A DNA stretch of 64,000 nt from Acanthochlamys bracteata (lineage: Eukaryota > Streptophyta > Magnoliopsida > Pandanales > Velloziaceae): contig CM034135.1 in NCBI GenBank assembly GCA_019914995.1, positions 6,636,501 to 6,700,500 of the forward strand. The letters are read 5' to 3'. This document shows positions 40,612 through 51,100 of the stretch, in pieces (position 1 is the first letter of the stretch; every line of letters begins with the position of its first letter). A program made the position numbers and the translations under genes. The notes under the pieces are model-generated. The model worked only from the letters and a program-made list of their open reading frames with translations, was not told the DNA's origin and did no database searches.

Positions 40612-41462
40612 TACGTCATAATTAGACAGAGACATTGCTATCGTATCCTGTTCACAGGTTTTTGTACTCTGTTACCAAAGACGAAAAGAAGAAAATCAAA
40701 ATTTTCAAACAAGAAATCAAAAATTTGAAATTAGAAACAAAACCAAGAGCACAATGAAGTGACGAACAACAGAAAGGAAAAAAACAAGAGGAATAAGACA
40801 AACCTCGCCGTCATCCATAATAAAGATCCCAATCTGCTGCAGAAGTTGAAAATGTCTTTTTCCTGCTGACACCAAAAAAGCTAACCTAGAAAATTGTCCT
40901 CTTGTTTTTCTTTTATTTTTTAAGTATAAATCAGACCGTGTGTGTTTTTGTCAATATTTGGATCTCATTTATAAAAATTAATCTAATTTCAAACCAAATT
41001 AATCATAAAAATTAAACTCAGGCTTTATATCAAGATTACTTCTTTAAATTTTAAAATTAAAAATTTACTTTCAAATATTTAAATAATAAATATAAAAATT
41101 AGAAGAACTTAAGAAATTTATTTTTTTAACTAATTTGATTTTAAAAATTAAGTTATGAAAATTCAATTCAGAATAAAAAAAAAATACACCATCTGTTTAG
41201 GATCGGTCTAAATTAACATATTTTCTATATAAATACATATTTTAAGTTCATTGAATATGGAACTACTAACTAAATTATTAAGTCTACCAATTAGGATCTA
41301 ATTCGATCCGAGTCATGACGAAACACCGACATATCTACTAAATTAATTAGCTTGCCTTTTTTTTTAATTCAAGAATCATCTCTTTACTCAGCCGTTACTA
41401 ACTCAGATCTAGTCTAACTAGCTAATCCATTTTTTAATTCACTCATCATCTTCAATTTTTGC

Positions 41463-41669
41463 GGACGCATTTATCTACCATCTAAATTTTAATTTTTTTA
41501 AGTTTATTTTAATATAAGATTAAATAAATTTTTTCTATCAAAAATTTTTTAATTTAATTTTAAAATTTATTATTATTAAAAAATTAATATGCAAAATTTA
41601 AATATTTAAATTTAATATAATTTTAAATTTATTTTTAAAAATTAAATTTATTTCAAATAAATACACTCT
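41463..41669. mobile_element. Possible degraded MITE
   Basis: The left end GGACGCATTTATCTACC and the right end, read inward as AGAGTGTATTTATTTGAA, are imperfect inverted partners around a very AT-rich core. No target duplication is readable, so this is a weaker call than its neighbours. Confidence 0.35.
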
Positions 41670-41892
41670 AATTTGAACTTATTGTAAATTTGAATTCTAA
41701 CGGTTGCTTCCCTTAAAAATAGAACTAATTAAATTTCCAGATCTACAATCTCTTAAACAAAACTTTTAAGACAGCAATCAATTGCTCCTCCAATAAATTG
41801 GTACTACTGTCAAACAAACTATCTCATCTCAATGCAGATATTATTTTCAAACTATTTTCTACTGGCTTTTATTGGTTAAATTGGGATTAATC

Positions 41893-43152
41893 TCAACCGT
41901 TGGCACACTGATCTGCAGGCCGAGGACTGAGACTACCATCATCGGCAGGGCACCCGGAGATAGACTCCGGCGACGGGTACATGCAGTTGAACGAGAGGCA
42001 AAGCGAGACGGCGTCAGGAAGCGGCAACGGCGACGACGGGAAAGAAGTCAGGTAATTATGCTGTGCATAAAAAGTAGTCATGCTTCCAGCCCAAACTTTA
42101 CTTACGAACTCCACCGGCAATGCTCCGGTGAACTGGTTATCATTCAAGTACAAGCTCCTTGCGCCTGCAAGACCTGCCGGTGGTTGCCCATTCAACTTGT
42201 TGTAACTCAAATCAACAACTTCCCATTCATTTCCGTCGTCTAAGTTATTCGGTAAAGCCACCGAACCTGACAAATTGTTGTGCTGCAGAAGGATTGAAGA
42301 GAGCGAAGGGAGCAAAAAGATAGCTGGAGAAATGTTTCCAATGAATGCATTGGAAGAAAGATCGAGGAATGTTAAGTCCGGCGGCGGGTCAGAGAGCGAG
42401 GAATCGATCGGGCCTGACATCGAGTTGGCGGCGACTGAGAGGTAACGCAGTGTGGAAGGAAGCAAGCTCGGAAGTGTTCCCATGAAAGAGTTGTCTCTCA
42501 GATCAAGGTGTAGTAACTGGGTTGAAGACATGTTCTTCGGGAGTTCACCGTAGAGACCACCATTGCCTGCGAGATTAACGACTCTGAGATTCGGGCAGCT
42601 GGACGAAAAGAGCTGCGACGGGATCGGACCTTGGAGACGGTTGTGGCCGAGATCTAACGTGTGAAGATCTTGAAGAGCAGCGAAGGTTGTCGGTATTGGT
42701 CCGGAGATAAGCGTTCCGGAGATGGAAACAAGGCGAAGGCGCGGAAGGTTGGAGCCAATGTGGATTGGTATAGAGCCGGATATATGGCCGGGGTAAATAA
42801 CCAACTCGGTCAAGGCAGTAAGATTGGAGATTGATGAAGGAAACATTCCGGTGAGGCCTGGTGAGTCGGTAAGGCCGGTGCCGAGAGTCAGTGCCGACAC
42901 TCTAGCAAAGCTCTCAGAGTTAGATTCATCGTCAGCCGGAGAGCAGATAACGCCGGCGAAGTTGGAGCACGGACTGCTGGAGTTGGACATGTCCCAAGAA
43001 GAGAAAAATGTGGAACCTGGGATGTCGGAGAGGCTGATTTTTATACTCAGTAATGCAGCGTAGTCGGAAGGATGGAGCTGCTGCTGCTGAATAGATGAAG
43101 GGAAGAAGAAGAAGAAGAAGAACATGAGAAGAGTAGCTGAGCAGTGAAGCAT
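41893..43152 (-). CDS. Secreted leucine-rich-repeat protein, no kinase, single exon
   Basis: This is a 419-residue extracellular LRR protein without introns. The chosen Met at 43152 puts a signal peptide right at the N-terminus (MLHCSATLLM followed by seven Phe). An upstream in-frame Met at 43227 would add 25 residues and bury it. An N-terminal LRR cap (HPSDYAALLSIKISL, with Cys residues in SPCSNFAGVICS) is followed by about ten plant-type LRRs of the form LxxLxLxxNxLxGxIP, from about residue 95 to 355. The family phrase TTFYAQHNYLT comes next, then a Cys-containing tail (CLSFNCM, GCPADDG, PADQCANG). There is no membrane segment or kinase domain after the repeats. It resembles the plant group whose LRRs end in QHNYL; the ligand is unknown. 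Confidence 0.88.
   Translation of the reverse strand: MLHCSATLLMFFFFFFFPSSIQQQQLHPSDYAALLSIKISLSDIPGSTFFSSWDMSNSSSPCSNFAGVICSPADDESNSESFARVSALTLGTGLTDSPGLTGMFPSSISNLTALTELVIYPGHISGSIPIHIGSNLPRLRLVSISGTLISGPIPTTFAALQDLHTLDLGHNRLQGPIPSQLFSSSCPNLRVVNLAGNGGLYGELPKNMSSTQLLHLDLRDNSFMGTLPSLLPSTLRYLSVAANSMSGPIDSSLSDPPPDLTFLDLSSNAFIGNISPAIFLLPSLSSILLQHNNLSGSVALPNNLDDGNEWEVVDLSYNKLNGQPPAGLAGARSLYLNDNQFTGALPVEFVSKVWAGSMTTFYAQHNYLTSFPSSPLPLPDAVSLCLSFNCMYPSPESISGCPADDGSLSPRPADQCANG
43078..43122 (-). repeat. CTG and GAA triplet repeats inside the LRR signal peptide region
   Basis: On the plus strand, four CTG units and then seven GAA units sit inside the coding sequence. On the gene strand these encode a Gln run just after the signal peptide and the run of seven Phe that forms its hydrophobic core. 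Confidence 0.85.
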
Positions 43153-44987
43153 TGTTTGTTGGTGTAGGAAAGAAAAGATTTTCAAAGCATAGACGCACAA
43201 ATAAAATTGGGAAAGCGTGCAAAACAAAAGTGCAACAGGCTGGTAGCCGCTGTTTCAGCTTTACGAGTTTCCTAGCAGGTGTTTGTTGCGAGAAAATAAA
43301 ATTTTGAATAATTTATATATTTTAATTATATAAAAAAATTAAAATTTTATTTTTACATTCTGAATTTTAATTTTAATTTTTTTATTTATATATTTTTTAA
43401 TATAATTATATTTTTTAATATATTTTTAAAAATATTAAATTTTATTTTCACTTTATTTTTTAATAAATTTTATTTTTTATTTTTTATTTTTATAAAATTT
43501 AGTTAAGAATATTTGAAATATGGTAGTGATGCTAGGGGAGAGGGCGGTGTCTTTCATTAATTCATTTTGGGTAGACTGCAGCTCATTACGCATGTGGGTT
43601 CTTCAAAATAAGTGGAATTAATGAGTTAAATTGTACTGTTTAGCAGTTAGTGGTGAGACTATAATAGCACATGATTACTACTAACTATGCTGTAGAACCT
43701 ACAGGGATCACTGTAATGAATAAATACTGTCTCCTAATCAAATGGTCCACTCTCATTATGTTTGAGTTAATTTACTATGCACAATTTATTTAACTTAAAT
43801 GAGATGTCGGAAAAAATTAATAGCTCGTTTTTACAGTGCTTCTGATAGTATTTTATTTTTAATAAATTTGTATAATATTTTATAAATTTTAGAAAATGTA
43901 ATCATGAGATTGATTATTATTTATTTTAATTTTTTTAAAATACCCTAACTTAAATGAGACGTAGAAAAAGATTTAACTTATGAATCCTGTAGTATTATTA
44001 TTATTCTAGTGAAACTGGTGGACAAGGAGCTACGTAGTGTGTGGCCTAGTGATTTGCAACAACTCCCTTAATAAAACCCACATGATTATGAAGGAGACCG
44101 ACCTCGACCGTCTTTGGTCTTCCAGTTCATGTTAGTTGTCATAGTCTTTCCAGATCTATATTACTTTAGTGACTTCTATTACTTCACGAGACAGATCCGA
44201 ATAAAAATAAGAGTGTTTTTTAAATTAAAAATTTTTAAATAAAAAATATTTTTATTTTTTTAATCTAAAAAATAAAAATTTATTATGTAAAATTTTTTTA
44301 TTTTTTAAATTTGTAAATATATTCTCTAAAATTTATAAAAAATATAGTAAAAAATATAATTTAAAGAATTAAAAATATTTTTTTAGAGTGAAATGCCAGA
44401 CGCTCTCTATAGTGAGAAGCTGCCATGACAGTGAGCAAAGACAAAACTTTAAGAGAGAGTGTCAAAGCAGAGAATGACTAAACTTTGCATAGTTGAACTC
44501 ACATGTACACAATCTTAATTTGACGAAAGAAACTTTATGTTAGGTCGCAGGTATAGAAAATCCAATGAGAGAAAACAACAGCATGTAAGCAGCAATTTGT
44601 AGGATCCATTAAATCGACCCAAAAAGATTGTTACTTGAGCTGGGACTGGTTTGCTCTCATTTGTAGAGAGAAGAAAATTGCATGAAAATAAACATTTAAG
44701 TTAAATAATGTTGACGGAAGCTAATCTCCGCACGAGTATAAACGTCTCCAACGTGTAAATCACAATAAAAAGAAGAACAAGATGGAAGATACAAAGAATT
44801 CAGATTCACATTATTCCTCACGTTTCTGTATTACCACCAATGAGTACAAGTCCACCAGCACCTGTTCATGCAATCAGAGTGACTTGACAATTCTGTTTCT
44901 AGGAAAATATGGTAGGACAGGAAGATACAAAGTTTATCCATGAATCTTACCGTAATCCCAAGATGAGAGAAAGAATTTATCTTCACA
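43153..44987. other. Intergenic region between LRR and RETICULATA-related genes
   Basis: Both neighbours are on the minus strand. This 1.8 kb holds the LRR promoter next to 43152, very AT-rich DNA at 43290-43510, one MITE-like element (44211-44407) and, near 44780-44960, the decayed copy of the next gene's last exon. I saw no other gene. Confidence 0.6.
44211..44407. mobile_element. MITE-like element with CGCTCTC right end
   Basis: This AT-rich element starts GAGTGTTTTTTAAA after a TAA (44208-44210) and ends GCCAGACGCTCTC before TAT. The right end matches that of 4344-4559 (GCCAAACGCTCTC). The flanking triplets differ by one base (TAA/TAT), so the target duplication is imperfect. Confidence 0.45.
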
Positions 44988-45140
44988 TTACTCGCTTTTC
45001 TGGATTCCCACCCAGCGGGCATAGTCCACCCACCTGCTCATGCATCAGAGAGTGAGGCAACAGTTGTTCTATTTTGGGGGGAAAATAGGATTGATCGAAG
45101 ATCAAAGTTTATCGTGAATCTTACAGTAAGGATCCCAAAA
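44780..45140 (-). repeat. Tandem duplication of the last-exon region of the RETICULATA-related gene
   Basis: Two head-to-tail copies of about 175 bp occur here. Matching landmarks are tccacc at 44851 and 45025, and tgaatc at 44941 and 45115, both offset by exactly 174 bases. ttcaca at 44805 and 44982 is offset by 177, which implies a 3-base indel. The right copy contains the true terminal exon (45033-44988) and the preceding splice donor. The left copy keeps a CAG acceptor-like site, but its reading frame is disrupted (LCWWTCTHWW then stop instead of LWVDYARWVGIQKSE). Confidence 0.8.
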
Positions 45141-48100
45141 ATGTGTTTCCTGTGCGAACTGCAAAGCAAGAGGCACTCAGCAAAACCTTATGATTGTGTA
45201 GCAGGGGCTCCAAAATCCGCTGCTCAATTATGCCAGCAAGAATCTGGTATCTGTTCAAGGAAACAGGTTCTTGAGTAACCCTAAATCTTTGACAAAACCA
45301 ACCATGCATGTTTAAAAGCTATTACAAGTCACTTCCATGAGCTTACAAGTTAAAAACAAAGTACTTCATACTATTTGGTTATTTATAAGGCAAAAATAAT
45401 TTGCAAGAGGTAATATAATCACACTTTGTTTGGTTAATGGGTCATCTGCTGCTTACACTGTATACTTCCATTACATTTATGGTCAATCGTCCCAATATTA
45501 AGACCCAAGTTGGAGAATGTCGTCATATATTAGTTTCTTTATGAAATCATAAGAGAGAACAGGCCATTGCTCAGATAATGCTAGATCGAGCATTAATGCA
45601 AAAGGCCTTCCCAACGATCATTATGGATACTTAGCTACTTAAAATGGTTACAAAACCAAACACAACTCAAACCCGTTCTTCTATTCGGGCTTGCGCATAA
45701 GTGCAAAGTACGTATAAACGAGAAAGGACTCGAAGATTAAAGCATAGAGTAACGACCAAATAAAATAGCAAGTGAACTCTACGGTTTTACAAATGCGGCA
45801 TAGTCCTGAGTGCAAATCATTTTGGCATTATATGACATAAGTGATTGATGAATCCTGGAAAGATTGGCCCACATTGTCCATCTAAGGGAAGATTAGGATA
45901 TGCAGTTTTCAATAACTAATTTAGTAACATGAGCTTTCAGAGCAGGGTAACCCTATAATGTCATTAATCTGCCTCTCCAAATGCTGTTCTAGCTTCTCGA
46001 ATATCGTAACTCCAGCATGAACCACAAGCAGATAGAAAAGCTCAAAGAGAAGGAATATGAGATTATAAACTAGCTGAAGACTCCAACAGATTAATGAATA
46101 ATGAGTTCCAAGCATGATTAAAGAACAAAAGAGTTGGAAAGACAACGATAATTTGTTGAAAAAAAGAGGAAAAACGCTATCAAGAAGAAACTTTGACGGC
46201 CTTACAAGATTGAGTTGGAGCATTCAGGGTTCTCTTAAAAACAACAAACCCAAGCCCTTATCTCATTAGCTGAAATTGGCTACATAGATCTTTTATATGC
46301 CATCATGGCATATGAAATCATATATTCGGTAAGATCATTAAGTTGCAAGATGCTTACTTAAATGTGCATGCACGTACTAAGGAAAAAGAGTTACTATTTG
46401 AGAAAAGACTTCGATCACCTTAGCAGACTGAGTTGGAACATCCAAGGATCTCTTAATAGCAACAAAACCAAGCCTTTATCTCATTAGCAGAGGTTGCTAC
46501 ATTGATCTTTTTGAGCGATTTGAGCTTTCAAAACCATATCATAAGTAAGATTACTAATAGCAAGATCTTTACTCTATTCCATGCACATTTCGCAAGCCTT
46601 TGACTGCTGCTTTATAGTTTCTAAACTATCCCATCTTCTAACAAGCGCATAAAGGTCCATGTCACATGTCCAAATCACCTCAAAGTATCACGAAATTCTC
46701 TCTTCGATGATCTAATATTTTAGTTAGCATTTTGGGTGTGTAACATATACATTGTAGTGTCCTCATTGTTGTGGTACTCGTTCTTTATAGCTCTAAAATA
46801 TAATCGCCATGACTGCAACCCATAAAAGCAGACAAAATGTAGTTTAAATCAACAACAACTAGACCTATAAGCGATCCACAGTGCCTCTCTATTTTAACCA
46901 TGTTGTGAGATTAAAAGGAAAAATACATATAGTAACACTTTCAAATAGTTAGCAAAAGCTAACCAATGAATTATAGGCAGAATTACAGATTAAAAAAGTG
47001 ACATGTATGCACTAAACCAGGAAAAGAAGCAAATAAGACAAGCTCATAACATAACTACAAAAGTAGCTTATTTAAAAAACCATATTATCTACATAACACT
47101 GCATAATTAGATGGAATACTCATGCAAAATTATGGAAATGGGTAGTCTTACGGCATTGTAACACATTCTTCCTAACACTTCAGAGTCATCATTAATGGTC
47201 TTTCTCATATGAAGTAGCATGTAGAGATATATATAAGATAAGCTCAGAAAGTTCTTCAACCATTTTACCTATTGTACTAACACGCATACCATGGTATGCG
47301 CAGGAGACTTGCTAGTAAATCTTCTCCGAGAGAAATCCTTTTTTTTGACATTTAGATTTTAAAAAATGGTAGTTCATATAATGTTTATACTCCTGTGACT
47401 TTATGGGTGAGATTAATTAGAAAATATTTTCAAAATTCTTTGATTATCTTAATTTTAATTGAATTTTTATTCTTAATGGTTTGTTTAACATAGCTTACTG
47501 AGAACAATGACAGTAACAAGTGGGGCTACATGAGAAAAGTTATGGGATTTTACTATTGAAACTCATGAAAACTCTTAATATGCTCTCATGAAAGCTTTTG
47601 TCTTTAATGTTTGCAGTAAACTTTACTCTTTCATGCTATAATTAATATATGAGTTTCTTTTTACAAAGGATGATGTTTATGAGATTCTTTTATTTTTGCT
47701 TTTTTATATTGTTGAATTTGGTTTTGTAATCGAACAGAATGGAAAAAATGGATTCATGTACCGCCACTCAAGTGGAATAAAGACTTAGTATGTTGTTGTT
47801 GTATATCATGAATTTGAAAATTTTATGACACAAGGCATTTTGTGTTTCTTGAATTTGGTTGGTTCATTTTACTATTATAAAAAGATTAGAATATAATCTA
47901 TACTTGCAAAAACAGAAATCAAAGACTATTTTCATAAGAGAACGAGAGCAATATGATTAAACAACTAAGTAAACCAAAGCTACCAATTAAGAGCTGCAAT
48001 AACCAAGATTATGATTATACATACCTAAGATTACTTGAAACAGCCATATAAACACCATAAGCAACACTAGTTTGTACAATCGGAATATCCTCCACTTCAC

Positions 48101-51100
48101 CAGCAAAATTCTTATCCAACGACTTTCTTGCATTGATTAATCCATTTGTTACTGTTGTACCGATCTGGAAAAAGAACAATTTCCATAAACGATGCCACGC
48201 AAGTCGGAATTTATTTCGATATAAGATATCAAACAGATATTCTCTTGCAAATTTACCCAAAGTTTTTTTTTTTCAAAAAAGTCAATCTACAATACTTTAC
48301 AGTGTTGAGCAAGTATAAATTGGAAAGTTTCATTGCCCGCTTCTACCTTCAACGAAATAAAAGTATTCATATTAAAATTTTTAAAAATTAAATATTTATA
48401 AAAACTCTGAATATACAGTAGAAATTTATAAAGAAATAAAAGATAAAATTTTTTGCATATAGGATCCTCTATGTTCACCTATACTATTCTTAAAGGGCGT
48501 GTTTCTTTTGTAAAAGTGAGTTTGCCAAAGTGAATTTGTAAAAATTGAGTTTAATTTTTGTGGCTACTTTAAAAGTGAGTTTGAAAGTACAGTTTTTAGT
48601 TTTAACATTTGATTTTTGAAAGTGGACTTTTTGGCGGTAAAAACTTTAGTTTCTAAGTTTACTTTTTTTTTTAAGCAAGTTGGAAGAGGAGTTTTTGTTG
48701 GAAAAAAGTGAGTTCAAAGGGTATGTAAACACGCCCAAAGTGAGCAAGCAAGAATGATCTGGAAATTTTGAATTGTCAATTTTGCTCTCAACTAATATAG
48801 AGGATTTACTAGTACGCTTTTAACAAAATTAAATTTTCATATTTATCAGAAAAACTCTCAATATATTGCAAAAATTTATAAAGGAACAAAAACCCATGTC
48901 TTTGCATGATGCCTTCTATATGTATAAGTTTTGAGTAGCCGATTTTATTCTTAATCAAATAGAAGATTGAATATTAAACTTTCAGAAAACAGGACTTTAA
49001 TATAAACTCTCAATATATTGCAAAATCTGTGAAGGAATGAAAGTCCTTACTTTTGCAAATGAAGACCACTACAAGTTGAAGTGGCAAATCAAGATATTCA
49101 ATGTTTGATGTATGTCGATTAAAATTTTCAAATTAAAAAAAAAAAAGACAAAGGATATTTCTAATTTCTTGAAATTGGAAGGAGAATAGGATTAATATGA
49201 AATAGTCTCAGAGTTGTGGTCAACAATAGATTAAACAAACTTTACAATAATCTATTTGGGATTTCCTTGTATGTGCACATGAAAGAAGAGTAGTTTACTC
49301 AATCATTATCATATAATCGATAATAATATAAGGTCTCACTCCCCATACCTTAACCAGTGCTTCAAATTCAAAAAAATTTCTCTTGATAATTGCAAATACT
49401 ATGCTCTTACTTATTCATTTATGCAAATTAATTCCTCATACTTGCTATTGCTATTCAATCTAATTTTTTTCCCTATCGAATCACCAATCTAACGTGTTGG
49501 CTATAGGGATATTCAAACTGTATAGAAGATCTCAGTATTGAGAGAAAGCTCAGGCTAACGTCTTGCTCCAATCATATCACTATTCATCCTTAATGCAAAC
49601 TACAGCAAAATCAGCTACTTCAAGATTCCTTAATGTACTAGGAACGCATGGTTTATGAAGGTGGAAGGTAGATTTGCAATTGAATATTTATATAGTGTAA
49701 CAGTCGAACTAATGAACCAACGTTTACCAAAACATACACAAAGTTGCATCCAATTTGGTTAAGTAATTTAAATTAAAATATGGAGGTAGATATATGTTTA
49801 AATAGTCCATACCAACGATGCGCCAGTTCCAACAAGGAAAAGCTTTGATCCGTTCCTCTACCAAGAAAGCAAAATAAAAACTACATTAGGAAATTGAAAC
49901 GTACATGCCAAACATTACCAGAATTGGAGGAACTGAAAGAGACAGATTCTCTTTCTTACCACAATTGCACCAGCTCTCTGCAAAAATGAGTAAGACATCC
50001 CTGGCAAAGCAATCTGAAGAAACACTGTATTAGTATATAAAGTTGGCTACAAGTTCAGTATAATTTATCAGCCAATCTCTGAGCCATATATAAGCACAAA
50101 GAAGCTCATACCTGAAAAGCATTATCAGGACAACTGTAGAAGAACTTGGATATAGGTCCTGCACTGAATGCAAGAGGTGGACGTAGAGAGACCGTTGGTG
50201 CAGGAAGCCAGACAAGCATAAAATCAGCAACAATAGCCATCACCTAGAAACAAAACAAAATGGATTAACGAGCAAGTATAACATCAATCCACAAATCACA
50301 ACTCTGCTGCCTACCATCAATGTCATTTCAATCCACCTCATTCACAATTACGTTAGGGAGATAGAATAGCTCATAACTTCTCTACTAGTTGTTGATTCTT
50401 ATTGTCATTATCAAGCATGTCGAAACAATATCAATGGGTTCCAAAAAGTCTATGATGCATTAAACTATCTAGTTAGTCCTACTCAACTTCTCACGGTTAC
50501 TGCACATTTATCTCAATATTCTCATCTCCACTAAAGAAATTAAAAGAAAACGTAACTTGCAGCTATGACAAAGCACTTTACTTGACGTATCCAAAGAAAA
50601 CAGTTAGACCAAGAAATATACTGTTTGAGTCTTATCCATGGTATCATCTTGCGCAAGTCTTATTCCTATCATCATAAGCATGCTTGATTTAAATAAGCAT
50701 TTTCAATTATAAATCTTTTGTCGTAATATTTTTTACCACTCATTTTACCTTAAGATTGAACTATATCAATGTCTCTAAAATTATGTGCACATTCATGAGT
50801 AATGCTCTTATATGTTGATGTGGTTATATGTAGGTAGATTTATAATATATTATTGACTATCTTTCAAAATAGCATCAGCTATAATGGAACCACACCTGTA
50901 TGCCTGCCAGAACTGCCATAGAGATCCTAATAATTGAGATGTTTTTACCATAGCAATCCTTTTTTAAATAAAAGCATGTAGTAATGCACATTATGACTTG
51001 AAACGAAACATTAAGATGAATCCGCTTGTATCTAGTTAAGAGGCAGACAACCAGACGGATAAAGAGAAACCATATAATAGCAAGAAAAAAACTACTTGAT

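Larger units (their letters stand above)
39169..41892. other. Intergenic region between convergent ABCA1 and the LRR gene
   Basis: About 2.7 kb of mostly AT-rich DNA follows the ABCA1 stop. The first part must hold the ABCA1 3' untranslated region, and the last few hundred bases that of the LRR gene. On the gene strand, an AATAAA lies at 41872-41867, about 20 bases after the LRR stop. Two MITE-like elements are listed separately. A short minus-strand frame near 40700-40830 starts MDDGEV and becomes hydrophobic; it is too short to call a gene. Confidence 0.55.

Noticed and set aside
42061-42105. A 45-base in-frame GTAAGT...CAG segment in the LRR gene that looks like a tiny intron (exitron)
   Set aside because: It is shorter than the usual plant intron minimum. 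The residues it encodes (VSKVWAGSMTTFYAQ) fit the family pattern before QHNYLT, so it is coding sequence.
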